In this document: positions 41,697-51,665 of the stretch, piece after piece
Position numbering within the stretch: the stretch's first letter is position 1
Layout: each line of letters opens with the position of its first letter
Notes under the pieces: generated by a model
The model's input: only the letters and a program-made list of their open reading frames with translations
Told to the model about the DNA's origin: nothing
Database searches by the model: none
Position numbers and translations under genes: made by a program
NCBI GenBank assembly: GCA_018350325.1
Contig: JAEVLN010000028.1
Coordinates: 838,516 to 902,515, forward strand
Reading direction: 5' to 3'
Length of the DNA: 64,000 nucleotides
Origin: Globodera rostochiensis
Taxonomy: Eukaryota; Nematoda; Chromadorea; Rhabditida; Heteroderidae

Positions 41697-44600
41697 ATGG
41701 TTGACGGGGCTGGAGGAGGAGGAGTGGTGAGAGGAGGAGAAGGAGTGGTGGTGAGAGAAGGAGGAGTGGTGAGAGGAGGAGGAGTGGTGAGAGAAGGAGG
41801 AGTGGTGAGAGGAGGAGAAGGAGTGGTGGTGAGAGAAGGAGGAGTGGTGAGAGGAGGAGAAGGAGTGGTGGTGAGAGAAGGAGGAGTGGTGAGAGGAGGA
41901 GAAGGAGTGGTGGTGAGAGAAGGAGGAGTGGTGAGAGGAGGAGGAGTGGTGAGAGAAGGAGGAGTGGTGAGAGGAGGAGGAGTGGTGAGAGGAGTGGTGA
42001 CAAATGGGAAGAATGAAGAAGTACAACAACTGCAGCAGCAGCAGGGAGAAGCAGAGGCGGGGGTGGGGAGAGAAAGTGCTAAAAAAGAATTTGAAAATTT
42101 GTCGCCCGCCGACGAACGGTTGCTGGCGTGCGCTTTGCCCGTCCGACGCGTCAAAAATGCGAAGATCAAAGGGCTCAGCTGGGTGGCGTTGGACGCGTAC
42201 GAGGACGTGCTCAGCTATGCTGCAACGCGCGCGTCTTCCGTGTTCAGCTTCAGCGCATGTCGCAACGGGGGCAGCGGGGAGAGGCGCAAGAAAGGTGAGG
42301 CTGTCCTCCGCCGTTGGGGAAATGACTATTAGTTAATTAGAGCCCGGACTTGAGCTTCGAGTCGAGATTCTCGAATAAACCTTGTATCTCGAAAAAAGAG
42401 TTAGATCTCGAGTCGAGAAATCTCGTCGAGATCTCGTCTAGAACCAACCCAATTTGGGTTTAATGAAACACTGAAATTCGGTTCTTGGTCGGTTTGACTG
42501 AAATTGGCAATCTTTGAAAATGAAACAAATAAATGTATAAACCAGTCGGCATCCTTTGATGCTAAAATTAATTGTTTTTCGTTTATGTCTAATTAGGTAA
42601 CACTAACTTTTAAGTTGTTTTGACTAATGTGCTCGAAATTCGGCAAGGCTACCGCACTGATGGGCTGCACAGAGCTGCCAAAGAGTACAAATTCCAACGA
42701 ATGGCACCGGTTCGGCAAAGAAACAAAAAAAAAAAGTGGCACAATTATGTTCATTTTTTGTTAAGGAACAGCGATGCTTCTCCATCATTTACAAAGTGAT
42801 CGGACAGAAATGACAAAAAAAAATTCTAAAAATTTGAATTTTCATATTTTCTTTTTTTGAGCATCCGCGTTTTGTGTGCAAAGCGCTCGATTTTGTTGCA
42901 GTGGACCTTGAACAGACCGAGCACTGGCTGAACGAGTTGCAGGAACACTTTGCCAAAATGTGCAGCTCCCAACAACACGCTGTCAGCAGTTTTAATGAGC
43001 ACAAGTGGTTGATGCAAAACTTTCGCCAGGCTGACCTGGACCGGAATGGCACGAAATAAATTCCTTCAAATTTTTCTTAATTTTATTATGTCAGGTGAAA
43101 TTGCATTTGGCGAATTGTGGCGATTGCTTAAACGTTTGAATCTGCAGCTCAGTGAACATTATGTGCAGGCATTATTCAAGGTGTTCGGCGCGTAACCGAA
43201 TAAATTTAATGAAAATAATTCTTTTAGGGATTCTTTATAATTCATTTTTGTTACAAATTAAATGTCATTCTATCCACTACCCCCATAAAGTTCGAGCAGT
43301 TCAACCAACTAGGTGTAAGGATTTGTGTGTTCCGCTGGTTGGAAGTGAACGGTTAAAACGCCTAGGGCGGGGGCAAAAGATCATCCATAAAGAAGAAGGC
43401 TAATGGGACGCCCCGGTAGCTCAGTTGGAAGAGCTGCCCACGGATTGGGTGGAGGACGTGGGTTCGAGTCCCACCCGGGGCTAACATTTTGGTTGCCCAA
43501 CCGTCGCCAGCGAAGCGATCGATGTGAGATCGATCGATGGACAGAGCTGTAAGGATTTGTGTGTTCCGCTGGTTGGAAGTGAACGGTTAAAACGCCTAGG
43601 GCGGGGGCAAAAGATCATCCATAAAGAAGAAGGCTAATGGGACGCCCCGGTAGCTCAGTTGGAAGAGCTGCCCACGGATTGGGTGGAGGACGTGGGTTCG
43701 AGTCCCACCCGGGGCTAACATTTTGGTTGCCCAACCGTCGCCAGCGAAGCGATCGATGTGAGATCGATCGATGGACAGAGCTGTAAGGATTTGTGTGTTC
43801 CGCTGGTTGGAAGTGAACGGTTAAAACGCCTAGGGCGGGGGCAAAAGATCATCCATAAAGAAGAAGGCTAATGGGACGCCCCGGTAGCTCAGTTGGAAGA
43901 GCTGCCCACGGATTGGGTGGAGGACGTGGGTTCGAGTCCCACCCGGGGCTAACATTTTGCCTATTCTTTACTTAGGCAAACCGTTCTCTCATTTATCATT
44001 TTCAGGAAAGCGTCTCAAAGAGTGGAAAGCCGCGCAATGCGTTGAATGAGCAGGAATTTGTGCGGTTGTTCAGCGTGCTCACCGATGTTCCGGAGTACCG
44101 AGGCGTTCTGCGCTTGGCAAATGGACATGGCGACGACTTTTTGGACGCGAGCGCACTGCAACAATTTCTCACTGACGAACAGCAGGCAAAAGATGGCATT
44201 GGCATTTTTGGGGACTATTTTTTAAAAGTTTTGTTTCAGTTCAAAGATATTGATCTGAAAAAGGCGGAAGTGATCATTGAATTTTGTGAGCCGAGCAATT
44301 TCCAATCGAACGATAAGCAGGCACAAAAAGTGATGTACATCAGCGGTGCGTTGCGTATTTCATTGGCAAGCATATACATAGCCAGGGGCATCGAAATGAA
44401 ATTTGAGAAAAAGCCCCTGCTGAAGGGCGGACCCTTTGTTTTGCAACATTTGCAATTTTGGACCAATTTTTTTTAACCTTATATCTAGAGAGCGGATTTA
44501 TATTGACTAAAAAAAACGCGACTATTGACTTTAAATATTGACCAAAAAAAACCCCCAAAAAGTGCCAAAATATTGATTAAAAAATGTGACCAAATCCAGT

Positions 44601-47600
44601 TTTGGTTTGAAAAAGTTTTTGATTTTTAAGCGTACGTTTTTTGTTTATTAAGAAATTTTGGGAAAAACTGCCGGAAATATTGAACTTCTACAAAAAAAAA
44701 TTTTCGGAAAAATGCCTAAAATGCATTTTTCAATGCTATTTCTGGGCTTCTCTCGTGATTCCCTCTATTCGCAAAAAAAAAACATGTTAAAACTTGAAAA
44801 TCCGCTCTCAACTTATATCGATCGTTAAAATCTTCAAAATGCCCTATTTTTAAAATTTCAGATTGAGTCAAAATTCAAAAATTTTCCCCGGAAAAGCTTT
44901 AGGTTTTCGCCGACTGCTCCAGTGTCGTTGGGGAAACATCCTCCGGGAAGGCCATGAGACAATTTTCCAGGAAATGGATCATCCCCTGCAGGCCTGCAAG
45001 GACTGGAGGCCTTTTGTGATTAAAAACCCAATTCAATTTCAGTGTTACTTCATCAACAGGTGCGTGCGCACTGAACAAAAATTGTCCAATCGTCGCTCAT
45101 TTTTATTTAAAAAAATTGTTTTTTGTCCCAATGATTGATTAGCAGCCACAACACCTATCTGACCGGCCTCCAAGTGCACGGCAATGCCACGGTGGAGGGT
45201 TACATTTCGGCACTTCGCCGAGGCTCGCGTCTGTTGGAATGTATGGGTTTAAAATAGGGTTGGTCCCGGGGGGGGGCGGGGATTGGGAAAACCGGGGATC
45301 CCCGGCCATTCTCATCCCCGTCCCCGTTCCCCTGTTTGTCCGTCCGTCCCCGGTTTCCCCGTCCCCGGTTTGACCGGGACCCCCCCCCCCCCCCCCCGGG
45401 ACCAACCCTACTTGAAACCCGACGTTGGGGGTCGAGAATTGCGGGGTCGGGGTTTATCGGGGGGTGGGATTGTCGGGGTCTGGGTTACCCAAATCGGTCG
45501 GAGTCGGGGATAGGGCTGGGGGTCTGGGTTTGCGGGGTTGGAAATGTCGGGGTCCGGGTTACTTAACTCGGTCGGAGTCGGGGTTTGCGTGTCGGGGTCG
45601 GGGTTTGCGTGTCGGGGTCGGGGTTTGCGTGTCGGGGTCGGGGTTTGCGTGTCGGGATCGGAGCTTCGACCCTAAAAAAGATGCATTTTTTAAAAAAATT
45701 CCCCGTTTTTAGTGGATGTGTTTGATGGGGAGAATGGTGAACCGCAGATCACGCACAAACGGACATTCATCGGGGCGATCAGTCTTCGTAATGTGCTCAA
45801 ATGCATCAAAAATTACGCGTTTGTGCACAATTCGTTTCCGGTGATCCGTAAGTTATTTTGTGTTTTTTCTTAAATTTTTTTAATATTTTTTATATTAAAT
45901 ATTCTCAAAATTTGCTATCTTTTGTCGCGTAAAGGAAAATGGGATGATTGGAATTTAATTTGGTTGTTATTGAAATAATTGACCTGCTTCTTTGTTGAAA
46001 ATTCACAAAAGTATTTTTTTTATTAACTGAAAATAAACAAAAAATATTCTATTAATTAAAAATATAAAATTTTTTTTTAGAAAAAATTTCTAAAATTCTC
46101 CTTTTAGGACCCTGGAAAAATTTCGGGATTTACTTGAATTCGATTTTGGATTTTAAATCGTTTTGGATTTTTGCTTCGGGGATTTTATTGTTCGATTTGC
46201 CGAGCCCTGGTGTTGTACATTGCTTCTCTTTCAGTTACTATTGAAAACCATGTGAGCACTGTACAACAACGGATAATGGCTGACATTTTCAAGGAGGTCG
46301 ACACAGATTTTCAAAAAAAACAACAACAACTTGAACAGCTTGAACTTCCCGTGCAGATACTCGGCGACCATTTGCTCGTTCCATCAGACGACTTCCATAC
46401 CAAGGCAATGCCATCACCTCAGCAGTTGAAGCATAAAGTGCTGTTGCGCGGCAAAACCTCCCAACAACGGGCCGCCGCCGTCGCCGTCGACCTGGGCAAT
46501 GCGCCGGACGAGGCGGGCAGCGCCAGGCAGGACGCGCAAGAGGAGCAGGAGGACAGCACAAAACAGTCGCATCAGCCGGTGGATGCCAAGTGGGGATTTA
46601 CTGTACTGCTTGATGTTTATGATAGATAAGTGGGCCGTGCTCGAAAACGAACAAAAAATGTTCTGCTTTCGAGATCGAGATTTGGGGATGGGCCGAGACC
46701 TGGACTCCCGAGATAAAAAATCTCGAAATTTCGAGCGTCCAGGTCTCGGATTTTTCGACAAATTTCCGAGATTCAAGACTTGGACTCTCGGGAAATCTCG
46801 GTCGGGATTTCGATCTTGCCGGACTCTAGTAAAAATAGTCCGCCCTATCGTCAGGCACCTTGAAAATTTTTGCCGACGGCGCCTATTGGCCGAAGCGGGC
46901 CGTTCGCGTCTCAGGGACGTTTAGCACCTCATAACTTTTTTTGCAAGACTGACCAATCGGTCGATTTTTTCCATTTTGGTACTGAAATTTTAGTAAGGTT
47001 TTTCAAAATTCCTTTAAAATGCCCTTATAATGGGCGAGACGAGAATCTCGTCTCGAGATCTCGAAAAATCTCGACTTGATATCTCGAAAAATCTCCACTC
47101 GAGATCTCGCTCAAAGCTCAAGTCCGGGCTCTAATAATGGTCCCGGTTTTTTACCAAGCATTTTTTGTTTTTCTTGTTTTTGTCCAGTAGTTCCGGTTTT
47201 TTTTTTGACCGGGACCAAATTTAGTCACGGTCTCGGTTTTTCCAAAAGTCCCGGTCCCGTCCAATCCTACTTATAAGCATAGAATTCGCAACAACAAAAA
47301 AATCAGATTTGGCCGACTCATCGCATTACCATCTGTCAAGCTCAATCCTGGCAATCTGTACAATGATATTAAAATTCGTAAGTTTTTTAAAAAATAAGAA
47401 AGTACACAATTGTTGTTGTTATAACATCAATAAAACGGCTTACCCAGGGCTCTCGAATTGCCTTATTTTTAAGGCAAATGCCATAATTGGAAATTTCCTT
47501 ATTTTTTGCCATCTTTCCACCCTTTCCCATAATTTGTCATTTTGCCATTCAAAAAATTAATGTATTTTTAAAATCATTGTTTATAAAACATCAAAGAGTT

Positions 47601-50414
47601 TACCGGTTTTATTGTGTCGGTGGGTGGACAAAAGATTTGTTTTTTTTTGTTTTGCATTTTCAGAGCCGACGAACGGAAGTCCATCGATCAGTGAGCGCAA
47701 AGTGGCGACTTTTTTGGGTCGATCCCTTTTTTTAAATTTTTTTATAAATGTTTTTAAATTTTTTAAGAAGCCAATGCACCGTTGGCCGCCTACACGGCGA
47801 CACGAATTGTGAAGAGTTTTCCCAGCGGAATTCGCCAGGACTCGTCCAACATGGACCCGATGCCTTCAGTGGGTCATTTGTATACTAAATCTTAGAGACT
47901 GGACTTGAGCTTCGAGCGAGATCTCGAGTCGAGATTCTCGAAAAAATCTCGGGTCTCGAAAAATACTGAGGGTTCGGGATCCAGAAAGTCTTGTTCTGAA
48001 CCTTTCTGATCAAGTCTTGACGCTTGAGCTTAATTGGAACTGGGGGTTCGGGATCCAGAAAGTCGTGTTCTGAACCTTTCTGATCAGTCCTGACGCTTGA
48101 GCTTTACTGGAACTTGGGGTTCGGGATCCAGAAAGACGCAATTCTCGACCCATAAAATTGTAAAGGGATTTTAAAATGATTTGTTGTTGTATTTAGTGGA
48201 TTTGCGGAATCCAATCGGTTGCGCTCAACTTCCAAACTTGCGATGCAAATTTGGACTTGAACAACGGCTTCTTCTCAATAAACAGCAACATTGGCTACAT
48301 TTTGAAGCCAAAAGTGCTTCTTGAAGGCAAAGGTGGTCTCCTCCTCCTTATATGGGAGTGGAGTGTAAAGGCAATCCTGCAGAATGGGTGTCTCTAATTT
48401 TTTTTCAAAAATAAAACATTTTAGAAAAGGCGCTGAGAATTATGTAAATAGCATACTAATTTGCCCCTGTTGTCAATCCCGGTTAATCCCAATCCCGGTC
48501 CCGGTTTTTGAAAAAGCGAAATCCCGGTCCTGGTTTGAGAAGCTGGTCCCGATCCCGGCTTTCACAATCCCGGTCCCGGTTATTACCAAAAAAAATCCCG
48601 ATCCCGGCTTTCACAATCCCGGTCCCGGTTATTACCCAAAAATCCCGATCCCGGCTTTCACAATCCCGGTCCCGGTTATTACCAAAAAATCCCGATCCCG
48701 GCTTTCACAATCCCGGTCCCGGTTATTACCCAAAAATCCCGATCCCGACCTACTTTTATCCAACCCAATGAATTTGATCATTCTTGTCTTCGATGTAATT
48801 GTAGCGTTTTGAATGATTTTGAGACCAACATTAATTAATTTTGAGTTTTTAAAATTGTTCGAATTCGGGTTCGGTTTTTGTTTTTTAAAAATGGGGCGCA
48901 CCAGCTACAGTATTACTCGATTTCGGGGGAAATTTGCCAAAATTCCCCGATTTTCTTTTTTTACAGGAATTTCCCTGGAATTGGGGGAAAATTCCCTGGA
49001 AACGTTCCCGGGGAATTTTCGGGGGATAGTTCCCTCGCTCTTTTTTTACGGGCTCTGCAGGATTGCCGGATTAAATGTGATTGTTTTTTTGATTTTTGAA
49101 ATTTTTTTAAAGATCCAAGGCATATAACCAACATACAATACACTCTCGAGCTGGCGGTTGGTGGAAGCGACTACTTTTAATTTTTTACATTATTTGAAAA
49201 AATTTTCAAGATAATTTGTGCACAATATTTGCCAAAAACGGAGGCCGGCAGCAGCTCCTCCTCCTCCGTCATTGACCCATACGTTTGTGTACAAATTTTT
49301 GGCGTACCGCGCGATGAGCGCAAAGCGCACACTCGCGCAGTTCGAAATAACGGGTGAGCAATTTTGCAACAATTTTCTACATTTTATTATGTTTTTTCAA
49401 AACATTTTTAAGCTTTAATCCGGTGTGGAACGAAAGCTTCTCCTTTCCGCTCTGCTGTCCGGAACTGGCAATGCTCCGCGTGTGCGTGAAGGACTTTGAT
49501 CGGACAAGTGCAGACGATTTTGTGGGCGAGTTTTCTGTGCCTGTCAGCAGCATTCGGCCAGGTGCGTGTGTTTGTGCCAGAAATGTAACCGGTTTCTTCC
49601 GATAGGGCTCTCAGATTACTTTTTTTTAATGGCAAATGCCATTTTGCCATTTCTTGGAACTTTGGGGGAAAAAAAGCTCATTTTTGAGGGAAAAATGAGG
49701 ATTTCCCGAAAATAGTGTTCCTCGTACAATTTGATTTTTTGGTTGCAAATCTCTAACAAATGAGTCAAAAATTCAAAATTTTCCCGGCGGCGCCTATCCG
49801 CCGCCGCCGCCGACTCCCTCCCCTGAAGCAGAATTCTCAAAAAAAAACCATTTTTTTGAAATTCGTTATGAATTGCCATTACAATGCCATTTTTCGGCCC
49901 CTCGATGCCATTACAATGCCATTTCCTAGAGGCTTTCTCGTAGGTGATCTGAGAGCTTTTTCGGGCATTCTTGGGAATCCGGACTCTTTGTTTAAGCGTC
50001 CGGTTACACCCCTGCTGGTGTGTGCCTTTGTAGTGCGCGCATTAGTTTTTCACGCACACTTCAGGTCAGGGTTGCGATTTCACCCAGGAAACGTGGCATT
50101 CGCCCCGTTTTGGGGTTGAGTGCCACGTTTTTGCCCCCGTTTCTAACTCGAGTTCGATTTTTTATAAACATTTCGCCAATTTGGACTAATTTTCTTAATG
50201 AATCTTGTAAAATCTTCAAAAAAATTTTCGGTTTGCCACGTTTATGAAAAATGTTTGCCACGTTTTTTCCACATTTTTGAACTCGTGTGCCACGTTTTTG
50301 GGTTTTTCCAATCGCATCCCTGCTTCAGGTTACTCGCATGTACGGCTGAACACACATCACCAGCACACACCCGATGAAGCGGCTTCAATCCTTGTCAGAA
50401 CAGCCTTTTCATAA
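41697..50414 (+). CDS. Phosphoinositide-specific phospholipase C, delta-type
   Basis: About 19 exons: 41697-42294, 42615-42709, 42766-42795, 42862-43048, 43095-43180, 44006-44345, 44903-44991, 45043-45059, 45143-45240, 45713-45847, 46235 to about 46600, 47307-47377, 47664-47717, 47768-47868, 48197-48332, 49113-49156, 49211-49353, 49413-49561 and 50339-50414. It hydrolyses PIP2 to IP3 and DAG at the membrane. Order: PH domain ([30 protein letters not shown]), a canonical EF-hand loop DLDRNGEIAFGE split by an intron, further EF hands, X domain with catalytic His in SSHNTY and in ITHKRTF, metal ligands in LLELDVFDG and TIENH, the linker LPSPEQL-like [17 protein letters not shown] domain ([38 protein letters not shown]), and C2 ([40 protein letters not shown]). 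Stop at 50412-50414. GC donors at 43049 and 44992. The N-terminus before about 42050 is a G/V/R/E low-complexity repeat, so the start is uncertain. The exon 11 3' end is unresolved. Confidence 0.9.
41711..42000 (+). repeat. GGAGGAGTGGTGAGAG minisatellite in PLC exon 1
   Basis: Repeats of GGAGGA(GAAGGA)GTGGTGAGAG in frame as [15 protein letters not shown]. All six frames are open over it, giving several spurious long ORFs on the minus strand. It may be real N-terminal coding sequence or 5' leader. Confidence 0.8.
42337..42440. repeat. GAGATCTCGAGTCGAGA-type repeat in PLC intron 1
   Basis: It begins TTAGAGCCCGGACTTGAG and is followed by CTCGAGTCGAGA(A/T)TCTCG words. The same family occurs at about 46640-46835, 47025-47135, 47890-47975 and 57785-57930. 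The TAGAGCCCGGACTTGAG end behaves as a terminal sequence. Confidence 0.6.
43410..43481 (+). tRNA. tRNA-like gene or pseudogene, copy 1
   Basis: 72 nt with a perfect acceptor stem (GCCCCGG / CCGGGGC), a D-arm GCTCAGTTGGAAGAGC (A box), and a T-arm GTGGGTTCGAGTCCCAC (B box). The anticodon arm is abnormal: GCCCACGGATTGGGTGG cannot form the usual 5-bp stem with a 7-base loop carrying U33. I therefore give no anticodon. Both internal promoter boxes are intact, so Pol III transcription is plausible even if it is not a working tRNA. Confidence 0.55.
43644..43715 (+). tRNA. tRNA-like gene or pseudogene, copy 2
   Basis: Same sequence as the copy at 43410-43481, in the second 234-base unit, with the same abnormal anticodon arm. 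Confidence 0.55.
43878..43949 (+). tRNA. tRNA-like gene or pseudogene, copy 3
   Basis: Same sequence again, in the third unit. Downstream sequence differs from the first two copies immediately after CTAACATTTTG. Confidence 0.55.
44486..44811. mobile_element. hAT-like MITE in a PLC intron
   Basis: TSD CTTATATC at 44478-44485 and 44812-44819. Termini TAGAGAGCGGATTT and, inverted, TTGAGAGCGGATTT. The interior is rich in TATTGACTAAAAAA. A related repeat lies at about 10440-10870. Confidence 0.8.
45257..45411. mobile_element. MITE-like repeat TAGGGTTGGTCCCGG in a PLC intron
   Basis: Ends TAGGGTTGGTCCCGG and CCGGGACCAACCCTA are inverted. The interior is GGGGATCCCCGG and CCCCGTCCCCG words. No TSD found. 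Followed (about 45425-45660) by a GTCGGGGTTTGCGTGTCGGG array of about 18-base units. Confidence 0.6.
48480..48760. repeat. Tandem ATCCCGATCCCGGCTTTCACA array in a PLC intron
   Basis: Four to five units of about 57 bases (CCCGGCTTTCACAATCCCGG plus TCCCGGTTATTACCAAAAAAT). It explains the parallel long ORFs here. Confidence 0.8.
49610..49950. repeat. Intronic repeat with GCTCTCAGATC ends and a GC-rich core
   Basis: Left GGGCTCTCAGATTACT and right GTGATCTGAGAGCTTT are inverted. It contains AAATGCCATTTTGCCAT words and the GC-rich core CCCGGCGGCGCCTATCCGCC at about 49783. A sister copy is at about 54043-54447. Confidence 0.6.
50067..50332. mobile_element. hAT-like MITE abutting the last PLC exon
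   Basis: TSD CTTCAGGT at 50059-50066 and 50333-50340. Termini CAGGGTTGCGATT and AATCGCATCCCTG. The interior repeats TGCCACGTTT. The right TSD copy contains the acceptor (TTCAG) and the first bases (GT) of exon 50339-50414; the left copy is a second, upstream acceptor. Confidence 0.85.
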
Positions 50415-50872
50415 TCGTTATTTTGAATGTTCCATTTTTCTTCCTAACCACCTTCCTTCCCATTATCCCCATGAGCGATTTGTGTGATATGCAATCAATA
50501 AAATACGCATTTTATCCGATTACTCACACTGCTAAACACAAAACAGAGCCCAACATTTTAAAGAATAGGTAGATCAAATCTATCGCGAGCGGAGCCGGGA
50601 TGCCGTACCTTTTGAGGATGTGAATTTGAATATGGTGTAAAATATTGAGCTTTGTGCTAGGTCCTTTCTGTGGGGACAATGGGAGACTGGCTCTCTAAAG
50701 GCAAGGATTCATTGGGCATTTTAGCGGGGATGCCTAACCTTTTGAGGATATGAGGATCACGGATCACGGATCACGCCAATCACGGCGTTTTTGGGGGTCC
50801 GTGATCACGGATCACGGTCATGGATTTTTTGAAATAATCCGTGATTTTGATCCGTGATTGGTATTGGAGTAT
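50415..50872. other. PLC 3' flank and GATCACGG repeat
   Basis: AATAAAATACG at about 50498 may be the PLC polyadenylation signal. About 50745-50865 is a run of GATCACGGATCACGG words with inverted ATCCGTGAT ends. No gene. Confidence 0.4.
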
Positions 50873-50881
50873 GGATGGGGC

Positions 50882-51222
50882 GCCGACATTTCATACATCG
50901 ACATTTCATACATGCGACATTTCATACTTTAAGCAAAAAAACGACACTTCATACTTTAACCCAAAATACGACACTTCATACCCACGACATTTCATACACA
51001 CGACATTTCATACTTTAAGCAAAAAAACGACACTTCATACTTTAACCCAAAATACGACACTTCATACACGAGATTTCATATGAAGTGTCGTTTTTTTGCT
51101 TAAAGTATGAAATGTCGCGTGTATGAAATGTCGCATGTATGAAGTGTCGTATTTTGGGTTAAAGTATGAAATGTCGTTTTTTTGCTTAAAGTATGAAATG
51201 TCGCGTGTATGAAATGTCATCC
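50882..51222. repeat. Palindrome built from CGACATTTCATAC units
   Basis: The left half repeats CGACA(T/C)TTCATACTTTAA with two spacer types (GCAAAAAAACGAC and CCCAAAATACGAC); the right half is the inverse. The centre is near 51068. Another array-armed foldback, without an interior. Confidence 0.8.
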
Positions 51223-51464
51223 TGCCAGATTTATTCAATGATAAAGAACAAAAGTTTGCCACTCGCAACACCAGCAGCTTGCTTACAGTAAATTAAATTT
51301 GATGAAGAAATCGACCGATCTGACTGACTCAAACTGATCAGTCGCGCATCTGTCAGCGATCATCAAAATGTCAGAAAAAAATTTAATTAAAATGGGCAGT
51401 TTTACTGGTTATGAATCAAACTTGGCAAAGGGTTCGACTCTAGAACTCACCGGAAACGGACACT

Positions 51465-51665
51465 TGTGACCTGGGGCCCTTTGCTCGTCTTGGGGTTTAT
51501 TTAACCCAGGTTAACAAACCCGGGTTAACTTAACCCCAAGACGAGCAAAGGGCCCCAGGTTAAGCGTTAACCCGGGTTAAAAACCCAAAGACGAGCAAAA
51601 CAATTTTTAACTAGTTAACCCGGGTTAAGGCCGTTAACCCCAAGACGCGCAAAGGGCCCTGAAAG
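51465..51665. repeat. GGGCCC-bounded palindromic repeat
   Basis: GGGGCCCTTTGCTCGTCTTGG and its inverse flank AACCCGGGTTAAC words, repeated about three times. Confidence 0.7.

Larger units (their letters stand above)
43316..44000 (+). repeat. Three tandem 234-base units, each with a tRNA-like sequence, in a PLC intron
   Basis: The unit starts TAAGGATTTGTGTGTTCCGC at 43316, 43550 and 43784. The copies are essentially identical until the third diverges after the tRNA-like part (CATTTTGCCTATTC instead of CATTTTGGTTGCCC). Each unit includes a GATCGATGTGAGATCGATCG palindrome. The array lies between exons 43095-43180 and 44006-44345. Confidence 0.9.

Noticed and set aside
41618..42169. Long minus-strand ORFs rich in Ser/Thr/Leu/His/Pro repeats
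   Set aside because: All frames are open across the GGAGGAGTGGTGAGAG minisatellite; the plus strand leads into the PLC PH domain.
43152..43403. Small ORF with a signal-like start ([19 protein letters not shown])
   Set aside because: It begins just past a PLC exon and its C-terminal half is the start of the 234-base tandem repeat; the later copies have stops. More likely intron.
43316..43980. CRISPR-like array
   Set aside because: Three long 234-base direct repeats without spacers, in a eukaryotic intron.
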